64,000 nt of DNA from Flavobacterium sp. ASV13 (GTDB taxonomy: Bacteria > Bacteroidota > Bacteroidia > Flavobacteriales > Flavobacteriaceae): NCBI RefSeq assembly GCF_000745775.1, contig NZ_JQJY01000005.1, positions 62,001 to 126,000 on the forward strand. Direction: 5' to 3'. Each line of letters opens with the position of its first letter. Position 1 is the stretch's first letter. A program made the translations under genes and the position numbers. Below the pieces are notes generated by a model. It saw nothing but the letters and a program-made list of their open reading frames with translations, was not told the origin of the DNA and made no database searches. Of this stretch, positions 59,307 to 64,000 are shown one piece after another.

Positions 59307-59516
59307 ATGCATATTGAAGCATATAAAACTAATGTCAAAACAAAAAAAGACGCAAGTTTACTTGTCGCTCTTTTACAATTCGTCATTTCAGATTGTATCA
59401 TAAATTTCGATGAAAAAGGTCAGGAAACCATCCTAAAAATCGAAACCAATCGTGATATTAAAGAAATGGTTTATCGAGTTTTCAGCAAACAAGGTTTTCA
59501 TTGTCAAATCATTTAA
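59307..59516 (+). CDS. 69-residue HMA-like protein lacking the CxxC motif
   Basis: ATG 59307 gives a product starting MHIEAYKTNVKTKKDASLLV. It fits the beta-alpha-beta-beta-alpha-beta pattern of small heavy-metal-associated domains: YKTNV (strand 1), helix ASLLVALLQF, CIINFDEK and TILKIET (strands 2-3), helix DIKEMVYRVFSKQG and FHCQII. Where a metal-binding HMA domain has CxxC after strand 1, this has TKKD, so copper-type binding is unlikely. Located 47 bp after fecI and 12 bp before fecR. Family membership is my inference. Confidence 0.6.
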   Translation: MHIEAYKTNVKTKKDASLLVALLQFVISDCIINFDEKGQETILKIETNRDIKEMVYRVFSKQGFHCQII

Positions 59517-59528
59517 TACCCAAAAATC

Positions 59529-60371
59529 ATGGATAAGGAAAACTTTGATGAAGAATTTAAAAAACTATGGGACGAAACTCCTGTTTCAAATTCTGACAAC
59601 GATAAAGAAGCTTGCTGGAAACAATTCCATTCAAAAACTTTTGCTCCGAAGAAAAAGAAAACAAAACCTTGGCGCTATTATGCCGCTGCAGCAGTTTTGC
59701 TTTTTGTTTTGATTGGATCCGGAATTTTCTTTAACAACAAACCTCAACAAGAAAATATAATTCTTGCCGAAAACGTAATTGAAAACACCTCTTCAAAAAT
59801 AAAATTTGTTGTCTTGCCAGATGATTCAAAAGTAGAATTAAGTCCAAATTCTAAAATCACTTACGGACATAATTTTGCTTTGAATCGAAAAATTGAAGTT
59901 GATGGACTTGTCTATTTCAAAGTAAAAAAAGATAAACAACATCCGTTTCAGGTTTTTTGTAATGAAACGACAACTACCGTATTAGGAACTTCTTTTACAG
60001 TAAATGAAACGGAAGATGAAAAAGTAACGGTTGAACTTTATGAAGGAAGCGTTCAAATGAATGTAAAAGGCCAAAATCAAAAATGGATTTTGAAGCCGGG
60101 AGAAAAATTCACTTACGGAAACCAAACTGCTTCGGTAACAGAATTTAGCCGATTCATTGACTTTGATAATCAAAAACTTTCTGAAGTAAGCCAATATATT
60201 GAAGAAAATTATGGTTATAAAGTAATTCTTCCGAAGGAAAATTTAGATCAGAAAATCACAATCAGAATCAATAAAAAAGAGGATTTAAAAACAATTGTAC
60301 AATTAATATCAGAAATGTATAACCTAAACTTTGAAATAAATGAAGATTTAAAACAGATTACTTTTCAGTAG
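59529..60371 (+). CDS. FecR-like anti-sigma factor
   Basis: A 280-residue inner-membrane protein: a cytoplasmic N-terminal region (1-48), one membrane helix (about 52-70, YYAAAAVLLFVLIGSGIFF), a FecR domain (about 92-190: VVLPDDSKVELSPNSKITYG, VDGLVYFKVKKDKQHPFQVF, VTVELYEGSVQMNVKG), and a DUF4974-type C-terminal region (205-280) that contacts the receptor's signalling domain. It holds the ECF sigma factor inactive until signalled by the TonB receptor next to it. Confidence 0.93.
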   Translation: MDKENFDEEFKKLWDETPVSNSDNDKEACWKQFHSKTFAPKKKKTKPWRYYAAAAVLLFVLIGSGIFFNNKPQQENIILAENVIENTSSKIKFVVLPDDSKVELSPNSKITYGHNFALNRKIEVDGLVYFKVKKDKQHPFQVFCNETTTTVLGTSFTVNETEDEKVTVELYEGSVQMNVKGQNQKWILKPGEKFTYGNQTASVTEFSRFIDFDNQKLSEVSQYIEENYGYKVILPKENLDQKITIRINKKEDLKTIVQLISEMYNLNFEINEDLKQITFQ

Positions 60372-60380
60372 AAAAGAAAA

Positions 60381-60413
60381 AAGGATGCAAGCCGCGAAAC
60401 TACACATCCTCCT
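60381..60413 (+). other. Short hairpin between fecR and the TonB receptor gene
   Basis: AGGATG ... CATCCT, 6-bp stem, 59 bp before the receptor start. It may be a weak attenuator or processing site that sets different levels of regulator and receptor. Confidence 0.4.
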
Positions 60414-60472
60414 TATAATCAGGATAACACGAAGTTATTCCATTTAATAATAATCCAAAAATACAAAATTTC

Positions 60473-63091
60473 ATGAAGCATATAATTTCAGCATGCTTTT
60501 TTTTAATCAGTTTATTGGCGTCTGCTCAAAAGGTGACTGTAACTGTAGATAAAAACGTAACCTTAAAAGAATTCTTTAAGCAGATTGAAAATCAAACCGA
60601 TTTTAAATTTGCTTTTACAGATCAAATCGACACCGATAAAAAATATTTTACCAAAAAAAACACATACAAGCAAATCGAAGTTGAGAAACTGATTTCGGAA
60701 TTAAACAAAACGGCAACGGTACAATTTTCTATTGTTGGCAATAATATTTTTGTGAAGCAGAAATCTCAATCTCAAAAACAAGCTAAAAAAAAAAGCAAGC
60801 TGAAAGGCCAGATTATTGATGATGAAAAACAACCCGTTATTGGTGCCAATGTTTTTATTAAAGAATTGGAAACCGGCACCGTAACGGATTATAATGGAAA
60901 ATTCAGCATTGAAGTCCCAAATGGCACTTATACTTTTGTAATTAGCTACGTTGGATTTAAAAACCAAGAAAAACAAATTACAATTTCGGATGATGCCAAT
61001 ATCAATTTCAACATCGAATCTGATAGTCAGCAATTAGGAGAAGTTATTGTTACGACCAACAAAGCCACTGACATCAAAAACACGCAAATGAGCGTCAATA
61101 AGCTTTCGATGCAAGAAATAAAACGAATTCCTGTTGCAATGGGCGAACCAGATCCTTTAAAATCGATTTTGACTTTGCCGGGAGTTACCAATGCAGGAGA
61201 AGCTTCATCAGGGTTTAATGTGCGCGGAGGTGCTGCTGATCAGAATTTGATTCTTTTGGACGGTGCTCCTGTTTATGCAGATTCGCATATGTTTGGATTT
61301 TTCTCCATTTTTAATGCCGATGCTATCAGCGGTTTAGAATTATACAAAGGCGGAATTCCTTCAAAATATGGCGGACGTGTTTCTTCTGTTTTAGATGTTA
61401 CACAACAAACCGGGGATTTTCAAAATTATAAAGTAAATGGTGGAATTGGAATAATTTCTAGCCGACTTTTGGTTCAAGGTCCATTACAAAAAGACAAAGG
61501 CTCTTTTATTCTTTCTGGCCGAGCTTCATATGCGCATTTATTTTTAAAATTGGCCGACAATAAAAATTCGGCTATGTTTTATGATTTGAATGCCAAATTC
61601 AATTATCGCTTTAATGCTAATAATACTTTGACTTTTTCTGGATATTTCGGAAATGATGTTTTTGATATCAACGATCGTTTCTCTAGCAAATACGGAAGTA
61701 CAATGGGAATTTTAAGTTGGAAACATAAGTTTTCAGATCGCTTAAACACCAATCTTTCTGCATTTTACAGTGATTATAAATTCAATTTAGGACTTTCTTC
61801 AGAAAATTTTGAATGGGATAGCAATATCAAAAGCTACGGTTTGAAATACAATTGGTTTTATCAGCAATCAGAAAAATTCAAAATCAACTACGGAATTGAT
61901 GGTTTGTATTACAATTTTAATCCGGGAGTTGTGCAGCCAACAAGTATTGATTCGCAGTTTAATTATCAGCAATTGGACAAAAAATATGCTTTAGAAACTT
62001 CTGCATTTATTGATTTTGAAAATCAAATTACAGAAAAACTAAATTTCAGATACGGACTACGCTATAGCATGTTTTATCGTTTAGGTTCAGAAGAAATCAG
62101 TACTTATGAAAATGGTCAGGCTGTTGTTTTTAATCCGCTCTATAATATTTATCAGGAAGGAACTCCAACGGGAACAATTTCTTATGGAAAAGGAAAGAAG
62201 ATAAGCAGTTTCAACAATTTTGAACCTAGAGCCGCTTTGTCTTATGCTTTTAATGATAACACTTCGATTAAGGCAAGCTACAACAGAATGGCGCAATACA
62301 TTCATATTTTATCAAATACGCAATCTCCGCTGCCAATGAGCATCTGGACACCGAGCGGGCCTTTTACAAAACCGCAAATGCTGGATCAGTATGCAATGGG
62401 TTATTTTAAAAATTTCAAAGACGGCGATTATTCTTTTGAAGGAGAATTATTTTATAAGAATGTCCAAAACCGAATTGACTATATTGATGGAGCCGATGTT
62501 TTGGCCAACAACAATATTGAACAGGTTATCCTGAATGGAAAAGCCAGATCATACGGAATGGAATTATTGCTTAGAAAAAACACAGGAAATTTTACCGGAT
62601 GGATTTCTTATACTTTATCACGCGCCGAACAAAAAACACCGGGAAGAACTCCTGAAGAACCGGGGATCGCAAACGGTGACTGGTATTTATCTGGATATGA
62701 CAAACTGCATAATTTAAGCGTTGTTGGAAGTTATGAATTCAGTCCAAAATGGTCATTTAATGGAAATTTTACTTTGCAATCAGGTCAGCCGGTAACGTAT
62801 GCTAATGGCTATTATGAATTTGGCGGTATTCATGTTCCTAATTATTCTTTGAGAAACGAAAACCGACTTCCTCTTTTCCACCACCTTGATGTCGCTGCAA
62901 CTTATACGCCAAAACCAGAAAAAAAGAAAGGATGGCAAAGCTATTGGGTATTTAGTATTTATAATATCTACAACCGAAAAAATGCTGCTTCAATGAATTT
63001 CACCACAAATGAAGATACCGGACTTAATGAAACCCGAAGGCTATCGATCTTCGGAATTGTCCCTGGGGTTTCTTATAATTTTAAATTTTAA
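60473..63091 (+). CDS. TonB-dependent receptor with STN signalling domain
   Basis: An 872-residue receptor. Signal peptide ends about LLASAQ (residue 19). Then an STN (secretin/TonB short N-terminal) domain at about 20-100 (VTVDKNVTLKEFFKQIENQ), which signals to FecR; a CarboxypepD-regulatory-like domain at about 112-195 (KLKGQIIDDEKQPVIGANVF); a plug domain (SGFNVRGGAADQNLILLDGA, GIPSKYGGRVSSVLDV); and a barrel ending FGIVPGVSYNFKF. No SusD gene follows; instead a DUF4249 lipoprotein starts 4 bp later. The substrate is not identified. Confidence 0.93.
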   Translation: MKHIISACFFLISLLASAQKVTVTVDKNVTLKEFFKQIENQTDFKFAFTDQIDTDKKYFTKKNTYKQIEVEKLISELNKTATVQFSIVGNNIFVKQKSQSQKQAKKKSKLKGQIIDDEKQPVIGANVFIKELETGTVTDYNGKFSIEVPNGTYTFVISYVGFKNQEKQITISDDANINFNIESDSQQLGEVIVTTNKATDIKNTQMSVNKLSMQEIKRIPVAMGEPDPLKSILTLPGVTNAGEASSGFNVRGGAADQNLILLDGAPVYADSHMFGFFSIFNADAISGLELYKGGIPSKYGGRVSSVLDVTQQTGDFQNYKVNGGIGIISSRLLVQGPLQKDKGSFILSGRASYAHLFLKLADNKNSAMFYDLNAKFNYRFNANNTLTFSGYFGNDVFDINDRFSSKYGSTMGILSWKHKFSDRLNTNLSAFYSDYKFNLGLSSENFEWDSNIKSYGLKYNWFYQQSEKFKINYGIDGLYYNFNPGVVQPTSIDSQFNYQQLDKKYALETSAFIDFENQITEKLNFRYGLRYSMFYRLGSEEISTYENGQAVVFNPLYNIYQEGTPTGTISYGKGKKISSFNNFEPRAALSYAFNDNTSIKASYNRMAQYIHILSNTQSPLPMSIWTPSGPFTKPQMLDQYAMGYFKNFKDGDYSFEGELFYKNVQNRIDYIDGADVLANNNIEQVILNGKARSYGMELLLRKNTGNFTGWISYTLSRAEQKTPGRTPEEPGIANGDWYLSGYDKLHNLSVVGSYEFSPKWSFNGNFTLQSGQPVTYANGYYEFGGIHVPNYSLRNENRLPLFHHLDVAATYTPKPEKKKGWQSYWVFSIYNIYNRKNAASMNFTTNEDTGLNETRRLSIFGIVPGVSYNFKF

Positions 63092-63095
63092 TGCG

Positions 63096-63935
63096 ATGAA
63101 TAAATTAAAAAAATATAACGTCATGAATAGAGCATTGGCCTTTATAAGTCTGATTTTGGTTTTGATTTTCAGTTCCTGCGAAGATGTTGTAAATCTGGAT
63201 TTAGAAACCGGTGAGACCCAAATTGTAATCGATGCTGAAATTGTCTGGAAAAAAGGAACTGCCGGAAATGAGCAAACGATAAAAATCAGCAAAACAGCTC
63301 CTTATTACAACGGCTCAACGCCAAAAGTTTCTGGAGCACAAGTTCGAGTGGAAAACAGCAATGGCGATGTTTTTACTTTTACAGAAACGGCGGCTGGAGT
63401 TTACAAGTGCACTAATTTTGTTCCAGTCATCAACATGGATTATAAATTATTTGTTCAGGCCGAAGGACAAAATTTTACTGCTGTAGAAAAACTGACTTCA
63501 GTAACGCCAATTGATAAAGTAGAGCAAAAAATTGTTCCTGATTTTGGTGGAGAAGATGTAATCGAAGTTACTTTTTATTACAAAGACCCCGCAGATCAAG
63601 TCAATTTTTATTTAACCGATTATCAAAGCGAGTTTCTAATATTTCCGGAATATGAAATAACAAATGATGATTTTTATAATGGAAATGAAATCAGCACAAG
63701 ATATTCGCATGAAGATATGAAGCCTGGAAATACTTTAAACATTTTACATCGAGGTATTTCTAAAAACTTTTTTAATTATATGAAGTTAATTTTAGACGCT
63801 TCAAACTCAAATCCGTTTCAGGTTCCGCCGGGGAATATTAGAGGAAATATTGTCAATACAAACAATGCTAATAACTATGCATTGGGCTATTTTAGACTTT
63901 GTGAAGCAGATGCTGTTTCTTATGTTGTGAAATAG
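63096..63935 (+). CDS. DUF4249 lipoprotein, partner of the TonB receptor
   Basis: A 279-residue lipoprotein if ATG 63096 is used; ATG 63123 (270 residues) is also possible. Both give the lipobox IFSSC followed by EDVVNLDLETG. DUF4249 features: an N-terminal Ig-like half (VIDAEIVWKKGTAGNEQTIK, GAQVRVENSNGDVFTF) and a beta-rich C-terminal half ending ALGYFRLCEADAVSYVV. In Bacteroidota these lipoproteins accompany TonB receptors, probably as the substrate-binding surface partner in place of SusD. It is the last gene of the fecI operon and is followed by a terminator. Confidence 0.88.
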   Translation: MNKLKKYNVMNRALAFISLILVLIFSSCEDVVNLDLETGETQIVIDAEIVWKKGTAGNEQTIKISKTAPYYNGSTPKVSGAQVRVENSNGDVFTFTETAAGVYKCTNFVPVINMDYKLFVQAEGQNFTAVEKLTSVTPIDKVEQKIVPDFGGEDVIEVTFYYKDPADQVNFYLTDYQSEFLIFPEYEITNDDFYNGNEISTRYSHEDMKPGNTLNILHRGISKNFFNYMKLILDASNSNPFQVPPGNIRGNIVNTNNANNYALGYFRLCEADAVSYVVK

Positions 63936-63953
63936 ATTATTTTACAAAAACAC

Positions 63954-63986
63954 AAAACCCTTAACTTTCATGTTAAGGGTTTTTAT
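63954..63986 (+). terminator. Terminator of the FecI/FecR/TonB receptor locus
   Basis: 12-bp stem AAAACCCTTAAC / GTTAAGGGTTTT with T-run, at the window end. Confidence 0.88.
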
Positions 63987-64000
63987 ATTTAAATCAATCC

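Overview
The window reads as chromosome of a low-GC Flavobacterium-like member of the Bacteroidota. The support is: several promoters of the Bacteroidota type (TTG, a spacer of 18-21 nt, then TAnnTTTG); few Shine-Dalgarno-like sequences; many lipoproteins with an acidic stretch after the lipobox cysteine; TonB-dependent receptors with carboxypeptidase-like regulatory domains; a zinc-free type B L31; and many lineage families (DUF4252, DUF4290, DUF4199, DUF4249, DUF5686, alternative GlmU). I see no prophage, insertion sequence, CRISPR array or other transferred island. Nearly all of it is core genome, with rich intergenic repeats.

Layout. 1-4.9 kb: vitamin B12 block with the cobT end, cobS, cobC, a cobalamin riboswitch, a BtuB-like receptor and a BtuG-like surface lipoprotein. 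4.9-9.9 kb: S41 protease lipoprotein, an ECF sigma operon with two DUF4252 proteins, two small orphan genes. 9.9-15.3 kb: carB, rpmH, a TPR-like membrane protein, a hydrolase and a small GNAT protein. 15.3-25.9 kb: porin plus DASS transporter, ABC-F ATPase, PepSY-like protein, GlmU-like enzyme, rpmE2, DUF4199 plus glycosyltransferase, phosphosugar mutase. 26-34.4 kb: MsbA-type exporter, DUF2971, and a reverse-strand operon of M23 peptidase, TonB receptor, bitopic membrane protein and EF-hand lipoprotein. 34.5-37 kb: coiled-coil protein, zapA, 6S RNA, rny. 37-43.1 kb: orphan PAS histidine kinase, xerD, four paralogous outer-membrane barrels plus a decayed fifth, aroQ. 43.2-49.3 kb: DUF5686 protein, CDF exporter, murA, DUF4290, DUF493. 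49.5-57.2 kb: esterase, P-loop kinase, recQ, fmt, HU, YqgE, class IV aminotransferase, START-like protein, tRNA-Met. 57.4-64 kb: DUF1254/DUF1214 lipoprotein and a FecI/FecR/TonB-receptor/DUF4249 uptake locus.

How genes work together. The first block makes the late steps of cobalamin and imports it under riboswitch control. The last block is a classical trans-envelope signalling unit, with a small Cys-less HMA-like protein inserted between sigma and anti-sigma. zapA, 6S RNA and rny form a conserved neighbourhood.

The most unusual signals are between genes. They include octamer (CTAAGNNN) tandem arrays placed at gene ends, two of which contain a gene's stop codon; a ~100-nt palindrome family whose loop is conserved while its paired arms differ; and three or more other inverted-repeat families. 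At the protein level, MurA carries Asp where fosfomycin-sensitive enzymes have the reactive Cys, and CarB lacks the C-terminal allosteric domain. I found no clear new defence or biosynthetic system; the best candidates for an undescribed system are the M23/TonB/bitopic/EF-hand operon and the octamer arrays.
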